Positions 54,422 through 64,000 of a DNA stretch of 64,000 bases are shown here, piece by piece (the stretch's first letter is position 1; every line of letters starts with the position of its first letter). Both the position numbers and the translations under genes were made by a program. This DNA comes from Azolla caroliniana (lineage: Eukaryota; Polypodiophyta), in assembly GCA_043228905.1 (NCBI GenBank), contig JBHGNT010000015.1, positions 6,262,001 to 6,326,000 of the forward strand. The letters are read 5' to 3'. The notes beneath the pieces were generated by a model. It did no database searches and had not been told where the DNA came from. It was given only the letters and a program-made list of their open reading frames with translations.

Positions 54422-56098
54422 TTATTCCTCGTTTACCAGTTCGTCCTCCGCCTCGGGCTGCTCATCGTTGCTGTCCATGCCCCCTAGCTCCGGCTCACCG
54501 TCGTGTCGTTTCTTGAAAGCTTTGATCCTCTTCCCCGCTACCGGTATCGCCATTCTCGTACCGTCGAGCTCCGCGAGATGGTACGTCCCATTGTCGTTGG
54601 CGCCTGTTACTACGTAAGGCCCGAACCACCTCCTCGCAAACTTCCGCGTGGCCCTGTGCTGATTGTCGAGGCTGCTGTCGTAGACTAGCACCCAGTCGCC
54701 TTCCTCGATCTTCCTTGGCCGGAGCCGGTGTGTTCGGTCGAACCGGGCTTTGTTCCTTATCCTCGCTACCCAAAGTTTCTCCGCGGCTCGCTCTATGTCC
54801 TCCGGCCTCCGCTCGAGCTGTCGAATCCGCGCTGCCAACAATTCCTCCCGGCTCATCTCATCTCTCCAGTCCACCGTGGCCCACGAGGAGATCGTTCGGT
54901 CTGTTGGCATGATCGGCTTCTGTCCGAACATGAGCTCCGCCGACATGAACCCGGTTACTGAACTGTGCGTAGTCCGGTCCGCCCACAAGGCATAAGGTAG
55001 CAGCCATGGCCAGTTCCCGACTTGGCCTCCGCACGCCTGTACTAGCGCTTTGACAATCAGCCCTTGTCCGCGCTCTACCTTCCCGTTCGCCTCCGGATTG
55101 TACGCTGTGGTGAGCGAAAGTTTGACTCCTAGCCGGTCGAACAGCTCTTCGGCGTCTTCTGCGTCCAACTCACCACGGTCAGCCACGATCTTCCCTACGC
55201 ACCCATATCGACATACCACGTCCTCGATCAAAAACCGGCACACAGCTGCTGTCGTCTTGTTCTGCAGGGCTCGGCCTTCAACCTGGTTAGTTAGATCCTC
55301 CCGAGCCGGCACCAGATACCGCATCTGTCCTACCCCCATTGGCATCGTCACCAAATCCACCATCCACTTGAAGTGGACGGTCGGAGGGTAGGTCGGGTGA
55401 AGCTCGTCCCAGTGTTGGATCACGGAGTGCACCTGACAGCTTTCGCAAGTCGTCACGAACCGATGCACGTCCCGGTATAGTCCCGGCCACCAGTACTTCC
55501 CCTTTAGCTTTTCGAACGTGGCCCACGTTCCATGGTGTCCATCCCAAGGACTATCGTGGTACGCCGCCAACAAATCCTCCTGTTCCTCCTTCACCACCAC
55601 TCGGAGCGGGATGTCGTTCCTCTTCTTCGGGTGCTTCCATATGTACCCGTCCCGGAGAAAGAATCGGTACGCTTTCTTCCGAATCCGGTTGGCCTCATCC
55701 TTTGTCCACGCCGCGTTCGGTGTCATTGTTTTCAGGAACCCGCCGATCTGCAGCCACTCCCCGTTGTACTTGCTCTCGTTGAAATCATTAAGCGTTGGAG
55801 TGCATTCCCTGCCGGTTGTTACGTAAGCCGCCTCGAAGAAGTCCACGCCGACTTCCTCGTCCTCCGAAACCATGTTGCCCTCGTTTTCAAACCTCGCCCT
55901 TGAAAGCATGTCGGCCATGGCATTGTCTTTCCCGGAAATGTGTCGTATTTCCGGATTCAGGGACTTGATGTACGCTATCCACCTGAGCATTGCCAGGTTC
56001 GGCGTCGCGCATCCGGAAACCATGCCAAGATTTGGTAGGCAGTCCGTCTCGATAATTACCTCTGTCCCGATCAGGTAGTCCTTATCGGCCTTTACCAC
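54422..56098 (-). pseudogene. A2 RNase H end and integrase
   Basis: 558 open codons in the same frame as the reverse transcriptase ORF, from which TAG at 56111 separates it (expected Trp or Gln). It begins in RNase H (VIIETDCLPNLGMVSG, HISGKDNAMADMLSR), then integrase: GHHGTWATFEKLKGKYWWPG with CESCQVH (zinc site), core HFKWMVDLVTMP, KIVADRGELDAED and NPEANGKVERGQGL (the acidic triad), and a C-terminal IEEGDWVLVYDSSLD...FARRWFGPY domain. The acidic end matches the B2 fragment at 12361. Upstream TGA at 56288 and TAG at 56354 fit CGA to TGA and TGG to TAG. Integrase would insert element DNA. Confidence 0.85.
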
Positions 56099-56353
56099 TG
56101 AAACGATACCCTAGAGCTCGCGTTTAACCTGGGCGTATCCTCGTTGTCGCTCGCTGAGGACCTTCGCGCCGAACCAGATCGGGAAAGGCATGTCGTCCTC
56201 GTCCTCTTGGTTGACAACCCATCTGATCCTGGTCGGACTCGTGTCTACCATTACGTAAATTGGAGTGTCCTTTCCGTAGACAGCCTTTCAGAGCGCCGGA
56301 GCTGCGGCAAGTGCTTCCTTCATCTTTCGGACAGACTCCGTATGCTCGTCTCT

Positions 56354-57900
56354 CTACTCGAATTTTCGCCCCCTTTTCAGCAACTCGTATAACGGCTCCG
56401 CGACGTGGGCGTAATGCGGGATCCAGATGTGGTAGAACGCACATGCTCCCAAGAACCTCCGAACCTCCGTGACCGAGCTACAGTCGTGCTTCATCGCGAA
56501 GATGGCTTCTACCTTAGCCGGAGACGGTTTCCGGCCATATGACCCGCAGAGGTGTCCGACGACCATGATCTCTGATTGCCCGAAGGCTGATTTTTCCCTG
56601 GAGAAGGTGAGCCTCACGCCCTCTAACCTTTGCAGCACCTTTTCACAATCATCGATGTGCGTCGCCACGAATTTCCGGCACCCGTCCAGTCCGATCGTCT
56701 CGTCCTTTTCCTCCACCGGGCATCCCTTGATCGGGACGTCGTCCAAAAACAGCATGGTGATGTCCGGGATACAATCCCTTAGCACCTTGTTCATTGCGTT
56801 CACCATGTGAGCCACCGAGTTCATCCCTCCTTGCGGTAGGGTACACATCCGTACTAGGCCGAGAGGAGTTCGCATTGTCGTGATGTCTCTACTCTCTATG
56901 GCTAGCTGGAACTGATCGTACCCCGAGTAGAGATCACCGACCGAGTAAATCGACCTTCCGGCGAAGGCCTCCGCGAACTCGTCTATTGTCGGTCCGATTC
57001 CTGCGTTTTGAATGGTCACCTTGTTGACCGGCTGCAAATCTTGAATAAAGCGTAACGTGTCGTTCTTCTTCGGCACGGTAAACCACCGATTCGAGTATGG
57101 GGCAATCGACGGTTTGAGGATGCCCATCTCGACCTTCTGCTTTAACAACTCCATCAGCTTCGGGATGTGAGCTCTGGGTAGTGGAATCGGTTTGAGACTC
57201 CACGGCACATGCGGTACCGTGAATATCATCATCGGTTCCACGACTGTCGGGTCTACGCACCCGATCTCCTCCGGTGAGAATGCGAAAGCCTTCCTGTGCC
57301 TTCCGAGCATTCCCCGAAACCGGTCCTCTTCCGCCAGTAGTAGGAAGCTGCCCCCACCGATTTTGAGCTCACGTAGCATTATGTCGGTGAACGTGTGTCC
57401 TATGCGGGCCGGATTTCGTAAACTCGGGTCCGACGCAACCCCCTTTATTCGCAGCTCGCTGCCCTCCGGCAAGGGAGCCGCGACTGGCCTCACCTTCCGG
57501 TCCACAGTCTTGTACCTCGTGTCCACCCGGGCCATCCGATCCGACTCGAGCCCTCTACTGAAGTCTGCGATGACTTCGTACATCCTTTCCGAACATACCG
57601 GAATCGTCCGGTCCTCTTTAAGGACTCCTCTGACTACCCCTCGCAGCTCCCCCAAGGTATCGTCGAAAGAGACTGCCTCCACGGCTCCGTTGATTTCCTC
57701 TCTAGGGCCGAGGATACCACATCGCCGAAGTCGCTCCTCCGCCCTTTTCTTCTTCCGGCCTACGACGCCGACTATCGTACACCCTCCGTTGTCGGAGAAC
57801 CAAAATTTCCTACTTATAGTACAGGTCTTCTTCGCTATCGTACACTTGTGGGGTTTTCCCGGAGTGTCTGGACTATCGCGGCCCCACGCCTTGATAGCCC
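56354..57900 (-). pseudogene. A2 reverse transcriptase
   Basis: The frame is open from the -1 shift point near 57900 (IKAWGRDSPDTPGKP, CTIVGVVGRKKRAEERL) through VEAVSFDDTLGELRGV and the polymerase: APYSNRWFTVPKKNDTLRF, QDLQPVNKVTI, IYSVGDLYSGYDQFQLA (first catalytic Asp), LGLVRMCTLPQGGMNSVAHM, ITMLFLDDVPIKG (second and third Asp) and VGHLCGSYGRKPSPAKVEAI, RRFLGACAFYHIWIPHYAHV. It ends at TAG 56354 just before the RNase H domain. No internal stop in about 510 codons. It copies element RNA into DNA. Confidence 0.9.
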
Positions 57901-57903
57901 TCT

Positions 57904-59883
57904 CTAAAAATCCTCTCGGCTTTCGCCCCCGAGGGTCTCGCGGTTTTGCTCATGGTTCGGTCTCACCGTCAGGAACTGGACCGAGTGATGCCCATCTTGG
58001 CTCTTGACCCTTGCATAGGCCGAGCCGTTGTCCAGCACCTTGGTCTCCATCCGTGCTGTCGTGATGTACGGTTCTCCTAGTATAACCGGATGTGAGGACG
58101 TCTCCTGCACGAAGAAGTGTTGGTCAATCTCGACATCGCCGATCTTTACTCGTACATTCGGGCAAGCTCCATGCAGTTCTTCGGTGGCACGTGTCGCTGC
58201 CCGTATTTTCCCCCCGTGCTTGGTGTTGATCGGCCATTTCCCCTTCTTGTAGAAGTCCATGGAAATCAAATGGATTTTTGAACCGTGGTCCACCAACGCC
58301 ACCACTGGTTCATGAACATCTCCGATCTTCACGGGGGTCTCCGTGGTCGCCCTGGCCCAATGCAGCCTCGAATAGTGGCTCTCCGCCAACTCGTCTTCCA
58401 GCGCCATGTCCTCTATGTGCGTCATCCGCACCTCCACCGGCTTCTCCGGTTCTGTCTCCGTCGACAGCCTCTTCCTCTTCACCAAGTCTACGATGGAGTC
58501 GTGGAACTCCTTCTTGGTGATCCCGAGCACTTCCCTCAGCGACAGTTCCACCTTGCTGTGGAGGATTCATTCTTCCAGGACCTTTCGCAGGTCCGTGGAT
58601 CTTTCGATTTCTGTGCCCAGCCGGTACCTGCCCTTCTTGGGATTATCCTGGGCGCCGGTTACACTGGCCTCATTCCGCCTTTGCCCGAATCGAGTTTCAT
58701 ATCGTTGCGAGGGCCCGGCCCCTCTGGTTTTCCCTACCCGCTTGTCCTCCACCAGAGCCTCGTAGTTTTGACAAGCGGCTTCGACAAAGCCCGTCTTTTC
58801 TTCCACCGAGTCACTCCACCCGGTTACCTCCCGGATCTGTTTTTCCGCGTGGTCTGCCTCTTCTTTCCTTAGTCGTGCGCCGGCGAGGCCTTCTAGCATC
58901 GTCGGCCAGAACTCGGCTTTGTTCGTCTTTGGGGCCTCGCCACCTCCGACCCGAATACCAGCTGATGCCGAGTAGTGGACGGTCTCCGCGTGGCGAGCCG
59001 CCGCCTCCTCCATCAGCCTTTTCATACCTCCTCGCCTGACGTTCAAGTCCAGGGCCCTTCGGGTCTCGCTGGCGTGCACCCGACCATTCCACAGGTACAC
59101 CACGTTGCTTCTCATCGTCTCGGCGAAGTCCCCGCAGTCCTTCCGGATGTGGCCAAACGCGTCACACCACATGCACCTGTTTCCAGCTAGAGGTCGTCGG
59201 TAACGGGCCTAGTCGCCACCATCCCTCCGTGCCTGGGCGATCTGGAGATCCTTTACCATCCGCATCAGTTCCTCCAGAGCTGCTCCCCCGGACGAGCCCT
59301 TGACCATGCCGATCGAAGCCGATCCGGTCTCGAGCCAATCTCGGGTCTCTTCCCTTCGCGTTGGTGGTGTTGGCTCGAGCTTCCTTGCTGCGACAGAGCC
59401 CGCCCCTGTCGATCCTTTGTGAACCCATTCCCGCCGTTTGTCGAAATGGCCACAAACCCTCTTCACCACAGCCCAGTCAGCCGTCAGCCCGTCATCAGTC
59501 TCCAATAGGAGGCCTACTTGCTCCGGATCCCGCTTGTCAACTGACTTAACAAACAATAGGACACGACTTGTGTCCAGAATGGTCCGGTCAAGCACTGAGA
59601 GGTGTGCGAGGCGTTCCTCAAACTCTCGGAGGAGCACCGACGCATTCCTTCCTTTGTGGGGGGTCTCCACCCACTCCATGAAGTCCCGCTTCGAAAGTCG
59701 AAGCGTATCTTCAAGCCCGTATTTTTCGAGGAGCCGACCTTCGAACTCCTCCCAAGTCCGGCTCTCGGCCCGTACCTCGAGCACCTTCGTATGGATGCCC
59801 GGCATCGCCACTCGAGGGAATCCATCTAGACGCCTCTCTTCCGGAATGTCCCTCATTACCATCTCAGCCTGGTAGGACGCCAA
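57904..59883 (-). pseudogene. A2 Gag-protease ORF
   Basis: One frame with stops at 59209 (TAG) and 58567 (TGA for Arg). Gag: SYQAEMVMRDIPEERRL, TWEEFEGRLLEKYGLEDTLR, DFMEWVETPHKGRN, FEERLAHLSVLDRTILDTSR, DWAVVKRVCGHFDKRREW. The zinc knuckle CMWCDAFGHIRKDC lies near 59130-59170. After helical YLWNGRVHASET and RLRKEEADHAEKQ parts comes the protease: ELSLREVLGITKKEF, ALVDHGSKIHLISMDFY (active site D-H-G) and SHPVILGEPYITT. It ends at TAG 57904-57906 in GGATTTTTAGAG, the -1 shift site. The N-terminal end is interrupted by N1. Confidence 0.88.
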
Positions 59884-59971
59884 GTAGCTCGTGGCATCCT
59901 TCCCACTAAACCGGCCGATCCTACCGACAACTGCCTCGATAGCCCTATCAAGGGCGCCAGTGCCTTCGCGC

Positions 59972-60514
59972 TGTCGTGAAGATTTTCGTCCAGAGCCGGA
60001 AATCGGGGTGGAAGGGGCAAGTCGGTGGTGTGCAACATGTGCACATGTATACTAGGATATGGTGTATAGAAAGAGAGGGGAAATTTTTGTCCCACATTGT
60101 AAGGTCCCTCCCTCCTTGGGCTATAAAAGGAAGGGAGGGGTCACTTATGAAGGGGTTGCCTATTTTGTGCGAGTAAGGTATACCACTTAGTCTAGGGTTC
60201 TCCCTCTTCCCATTTCGTTTTAGGGTTAGGGTTTCGGTTGGGGTTTCTTCTTGGGTTTCCCTTTAGGGTTTTCGGATAGTCATTTTTGGTGCGGCCACGG
60301 CGGCCACCATTGTTGTAACCATTCGTTGTTTTAATATAACTTGTTGAGCATCTTGCCTCCGCCGATCCCTCCTTCGATGTCGTGGTCTTATTCTTTCCTC
60401 TTCTCCTCTTGAGCTAAGCCTCCATATTATGTCCTATTCTTTCTCCTCCACTCCCTAGTCCAAGACCCCCGCGGTCCCGCCCCTTCTACACGCACGCGCG
60501 TAACAAACGCGACA
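59972..60514 (+). repeat. N1 5' LTR (543 bp)
   Basis: TGTCGTGAAGATTTTCGTCC start, CGCGACA end. TATAAAAG box at 60122-60129 after a CCTCCCTCCTTGG stretch. A telomere-like TTTAGGGTTAGGGTTT (60218-60234) lies in the presumed transcribed part. Confidence 0.88.
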
Positions 60515-60518
60515 TCTT

Positions 60519-60536
60519 TGGTGAACCCGACGTGAA
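60519..60536 (+). other. N1 primer binding site
   Basis: TGGTGAACCCGACGTGAA, five bases into the interior and nearly identical to the sites of the family A copies at 16070 and 22657. Confidence 0.65.
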
Positions 60537-60551
60537 GGGCGGCAAGGGAGC

Positions 60552-63442
60552 ATGGAGATGGAAGAAGACTTGGACTTCGAGGAGATGATGGCAAAAATCG
60601 TGATGGAAGCCGGACGGAAGATGGCGATGCGAGATGCGGCTTAACAAGCCGTCGAAAGGGTGGTCGATCGAGTCGGCCGATTCAACGGGGACGATGTCCC
60701 GAGGTTCTTGGAAGCGTACGAGGCCGAGATGGCGAAAGGGGGCGTGGACGAGGAGATGCGGCTAGAGTATTTTCCTCGAGTGGCGGCCACATCGGTGCAC
60801 AAGGAGGTCAAGGAGCTACGAGAAGCTCACGAGTCGTGGGTGTCCTTGGAGGTAGCCCTATTGGAAGTGTGCGGATACGCGAAACCGGAGTGGGTATGCC
60901 GGCAACCCGATGGGGAGCGGTCGGCAACAACGTGGCCCGCGAGCAGCAGAGAAGAGAGAGCGGCGAGTGAGTACGCACTACTGCTGGAAGAGAGCTCAAC
61001 GCAAAACGGTTTGGAGGAGCTCGACCTAGAAGCGCTTATACGAGAGGCATGCGAGCTTGTGAAGACGAAAATCGGAGCCGAAGAAGGGCTTGTTATGGAG
61101 ACGGGCCGAAGGCGATCGGAGGATGCGGAGGAAGAAGCCTCCCTAGACGTAGAAGACGGGGCCTATATGGAGGCCGGGAGAGCGTACGACGGCGAGATAG
61201 GAGAGGGTGCGGAGCAAGCGACCCTCTTGCCTTGCAGTGAAGGGACGGCCATGGAGGCCGGTAACTACGGATTCGGGACATGGCGGCCCGAAACATTGAG
61301 TGAGGAGCGGACAAATGGCGGTGCCGCGACCTTACACACACCGGTCCTAGAGACTCTGGCATCCGGCCCGAGAGCTGGTGTGAGACCTAGAGTGACGGAC
61401 GGTGGCGGCGGCAAGGCGGGCAACCGAGACGACGGCATGGGAGAGATGGTGGCAAGCGTAATCGAGGTTTGCGGAATCGGAGATGAGGTAGCCGTGGACA
61501 ACGACGACCGGACGGAAGCGGCTACTGACACAACGAGTGGTGGTGCCGGGTTCTTACCCACACCGGTCCTAGAGGCTCCGGCGGCCGGCCCGAGTGCCGG
61601 CGTGAGACCTAGAGCGACGGGCAGTGGTGGCAGCAAGGCGGCCTACCACGACGACGAGGAGAACGAGGAAGAGATAGCCACGGACCACAACGTCCGAACG
61701 AAGGTGGCTACGAACATGGCATCGGCGAGTAATGGTATCAGGACTTTTCCCACACCTATTCTAGGGACTTCGGCAGTCGGCCCCGAGAGCCCACGTGAGA
61801 CCGGAGAGACGGAAGGTGGCGGCGGCAAAGCGGACAATCGAAACGACGACGAGGAAGGTCATAACGGACGGAGGCAAGACCTCTCGACACCGAGACCGGA
61901 GACTACGGCGATTGTGCTCAAATGCCAACATAAGACCGGAGAGAAGGGCGGTGGCCGTGAGGAGGTGTGGCCCGGAGCGAACACGTACGAAGATGAGGAC
62001 GCGAGGCCCGGAACGGGCATATACGAGAGGACCGAGGGAGAGGTCGGGAGCGGCAAAGAGGAGAGAGTCGGGAACCGACCCGACCGGAAGATGGACCGGT
62101 CGATAATCCGACATGACCGGATGACGACGCGGAAGTACATTGGAGCGGGGTCTGGTCAACCGGGCCCAAACCGAAGAAGAGCTGGCAAGGTCGGATTTGT
62201 TCGGACAAACATCTACCGGCCGGTTACGATTACGGAAGGGAGCCGACCTAACCGGAACTCGATCGGCCGAGACCGATCCGGGCGAAGGCAAAGTTGGCAC
62301 GGTTGGAGGTCGAGGCGAACGGGCCACAACACCCGGTGGGAGCCGGTGAGCGCGAGAAGGAAGCTAACCGGGCACGGTGATTACGGCTTGGCAGAAGACC
62401 GAGAGAGAGAGAGGAGCCCTCCACATCTATCCTTGAGACTTCGGCGGTTGCGGATCAACATAAGACCGGAGACACGACGGGTGATGGCGAGGAGTCGGAG
62501 ACCGGAACTGACGAGGCCACTAGAACAGGTACCCGGTGCGTGAAGACGGATGAGCACGGCCAAGACGGCAAGCCAGAGTCGAAAGGGGCTACGGCAAGAA
62601 AGGACGAAGAGACCGACGCGGAGGTCGGGTCTACGAAGGATGAGGCGCGTAATACGAAGTATGCACTACGGCGTAAAACGGAGCATGCACTACGGCCAGC
62701 GAAGGGCCAAGAAGTAAGCATGCACCCGGAAGAGCGGCAACGAGTGACCGACAACGGTGGACCGGTCGAGCCTTTCAAAGACAAGCACGCGGCGAGAGAC
62801 GAAGCCGTAAGGTGCCGAGATCGGCGGATGGGTGGCGAGAGCGAAGGACGGTGCGCGGAGAACAACGGGGTACACACCGGGAAGAGAAAACGCAGCGGCT
62901 TCCCGGAGGACATACAAGGCCAAGCGGGCCAAGAGGGCACAAGCCGAGGCGAGGCGGTAACGAGAGCCTCGAGGGACACCGACACGGAGGTCGGGAGGAC
63001 GGTACGCTCTACGGTGAGAGAGCACGACGGGCAAAGGAGAGGCAAGGAACGCGGAATGGGGTCGCCTAAGGGCCAAAGAATGAGCGCATATTCGGGGGAC
63101 AACATCGGCGCACGAGAAGAGCCCATGGAAGGCAAGCGCGGAGCAGGAAGAGTCGACACGCCGAGGTGTTCGGCATGTGGAGACGATAAAACCAAAGGAG
63201 GAACATTCGTGGCACGAAGAGGGCGGAATCCGGAGTACGATCGGAGAGTTCAGGAGCACACCCGGAGGACATACGAGCCTTTGCGAGGAATGTGTGCGGC
63301 GAGAGATGGAGCGGTGAGGTGCCGGTATCGGCGGATGATCGACGAGCGTGAAAGGCTATGTCTTGAGAACCAGAGGAGGTGCGTGGAGAGCAACGGGCTA
63401 CGCGCCGGGAAGAGGAAGCACGGCTTCCCGGAAGGCATGTGA
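60552..63442 (+). pseudogene. N1 Gag-like polyprotein with repeats
   Basis: ATG at 60552 (MEMEEDLDFEEMMAKIVMEA) is the first after the primer site; TAA at 60642 interrupts it. The next part (ERVVDRVGRFNGDDVPRFLE, YFPRVAATSVHKEVKEL, SWVSLEVALLEVCGY) matches the N-terminal capsid region of family A Gag. Then comes an acidic region with QATLLPC, and at least four repeats built on TP(V/I)LxTxAxGP and a GETEGGGGKA-like segment. A basic part follows (GSRPNRNSIGRDRSGRR). A GA-repeat near 62402-62415 shifts the frame; the true product continues with LETSAVADQHKTG. The last part holds a duplicated module (AARDEAVRCRDRRM / AARDGAVRCRYRRM; GKRKRSGFPE / GKRKHGFPE) with a CSACGDD Cys pair between. TGA at 63440 follows. 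Presumed particle protein; no catalytic domain. Confidence 0.7.
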
Positions 63443-63882
63443 GGCCAAGCGGGCCAAGAGGACGAGTGTCGGGATGAAGCGGTAACGGGAGTCACGAAGG
63501 GAGTCGGTACAAGGTGTTCGGGGCGAGGAGAAGGTCGAGCCGGAGGTGGAACACACGCGATACGCGAGGAGCAGCACCCGACGAGCAATCGAAGTAATCG
63601 GGGGTCTAACCGGAGGACATGCGCGGTGAGCAAAGGAAGGGAGACAGGATCGGCAACGGTGTTCGGGATGGCCAGTCGAAGAAGAAGGTGCGTGCGCTGG
63701 ACGTGGTGGATCGGATGGAGCTGGCGGGTCGGGGCCGGTAAGGAGCTGGCAAGACGGATCGGCTCCGGCAAGGGACCGGCAAGAAGGTTGGGTGCCGGTA
63801 AGGCGAAAGACCCGGTTGATCACCGTGGCCGAAATCTCTCACCCTTTTCCCTTCTTGGCACATACCAGTGGATGTGCAGTTT
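63443..63882 (+). other. N1 3' region before the polypurine tract
   Basis: The frame seems to continue past the TGA at 63440 (GQAGQED, EAVTGVTKG), parallel to the earlier module, so the original ORF was probably longer. After about 63600 no clear coding remains. GGCACATACCAGTGGATGTG just before the tract resembles the B1 and A2 3' ends. Confidence 0.5.
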
Positions 63883-63894
63883 GGTGGGGGTGGA

Positions 63895-64000
63895 TGTCGT
63901 GAAGATTTTCGTCCATAGGCGGAAACCGGGGTGGAAGGGGCAAGTCGGTGGTGTGCAACATGTGCACATGTATACTAGGATATGGTGTATAGAAAGAGAG
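63895..64000 (+). repeat. N1 3' LTR start
   Basis: Begins TGTCGTGAAGATTTTCGTCC like 59972; cut by the window end. Confidence 0.85.

Larger units (their letters stand above)
53682..59971 (-). mobile_element. A2: family A Ty3 element, minus strand, cut by N1
   Basis: 3' LTR at left (53682-54345), polypurine tract TAGGTGGGGGCGGA (54346-54359), then Pol, protease and Gag to 59883. At 59972 element N1 is inserted in Gag; the rest of Gag and the 5' LTR are outside the window. It is the most complete family A copy here and defines its gene order: Gag-protease, -1 shift, reverse transcriptase, RNase H, integrase. Confidence 0.9.
59972..64000 (+). mobile_element. N1: Gag-only Ty3-type element (3' end off window)
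   Basis: 5' LTR 59972-60514, primer site 60519-60536, a Gag-like ORF from 60552 to beyond 63442, polypurine tract GGTGGGGGTGGA (63883-63894), and 3' LTR from 63895 past the window end. The 3.4-kb interior holds no protease, reverse transcriptase or integrase. LTR starts agree over about 106 bases with about five differences. Inserted in A2 Gag, so it is younger than A2. Same protein family as B1. Confidence 0.85.

Overview
The window is nuclear DNA of a land plant and consists almost entirely of decayed and nested transposable elements. No intact host gene is visible. Plant origin is shown by Ty1/copia and Ty3 LTR retrotransposons with plant-type primer sites and polypurine tracts, a Tat-type element with a second RNase H domain, an Ac-like hAT transposase and an inserted piece of plant mitochondrial atp1. 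Several features fit a seed-free vascular plant (fern or lycophyte) or a gymnosperm better than a flowering plant: a Penelope-like reverse transcriptase fragment, a DUF7869-type transposon, Ty3 elements whose protease motif is DHGSxI, and an atp1 copy rich in codons that normally need RNA editing. The organism assignment is inference.

Layout, left to right. 0.1-3.2 kb: minus-strand copia element with its 5' LTR. 3.2-9 kb: unassigned DNA, a three-unit minisatellite, and LTRs of a Ty3 family (called B here) including a Gag-only element (B1, 6342-8977). 9-12 kb: hAT transposase pseudogene and a 637-bp hAT-type MITE. 12-15.4 kb: pieces of B-type LTRs and a plus-strand copia pol. 15.4-24.3 kb: two truncated copies of Ty3 family A flanking a Tat-like element (T2) that carries a mitochondrial insertion. 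24.3-25.7 kb: Penelope-like fragment. 25.8-34 kb: a degraded exon cluster, a 1.3-kb array of palindromic repeats, an 84-bp satellite with trimeric order, and two minus-strand transposon-like genes. 34.4-42.35 kb: three copia elements, one assembled head to head.

42.35 kb to the end is a nested stack. Copia C is split by Ty3 element A1 (plus). A1 is split by the very young Tat-type element T1 (44931-51934, target duplication CCATA, LTRs differing at one base) and again by Ty3 element A2 (minus, from 53682). A2 is split at 59972 by a Gag-only plus-strand element, N1, whose 3' LTR runs off the window.

The main finding is the pair N1 and B1. Both encode one long Gag-like protein with a capsid-like start, repeated acidic/glycine segments and a basic tail, and neither has protease, reverse transcriptase or integrase. 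Their LTR ends (TGTCG...CGACA) and polypurine tracts, and N1's primer site, match those of the autonomous A and B Ty3 elements nearby, which suggests that those elements mobilise them in trans. A and B elements encode Gag and protease in one frame, with reverse transcriptase in the -1 frame across a conserved T-run at the protease stop codon.
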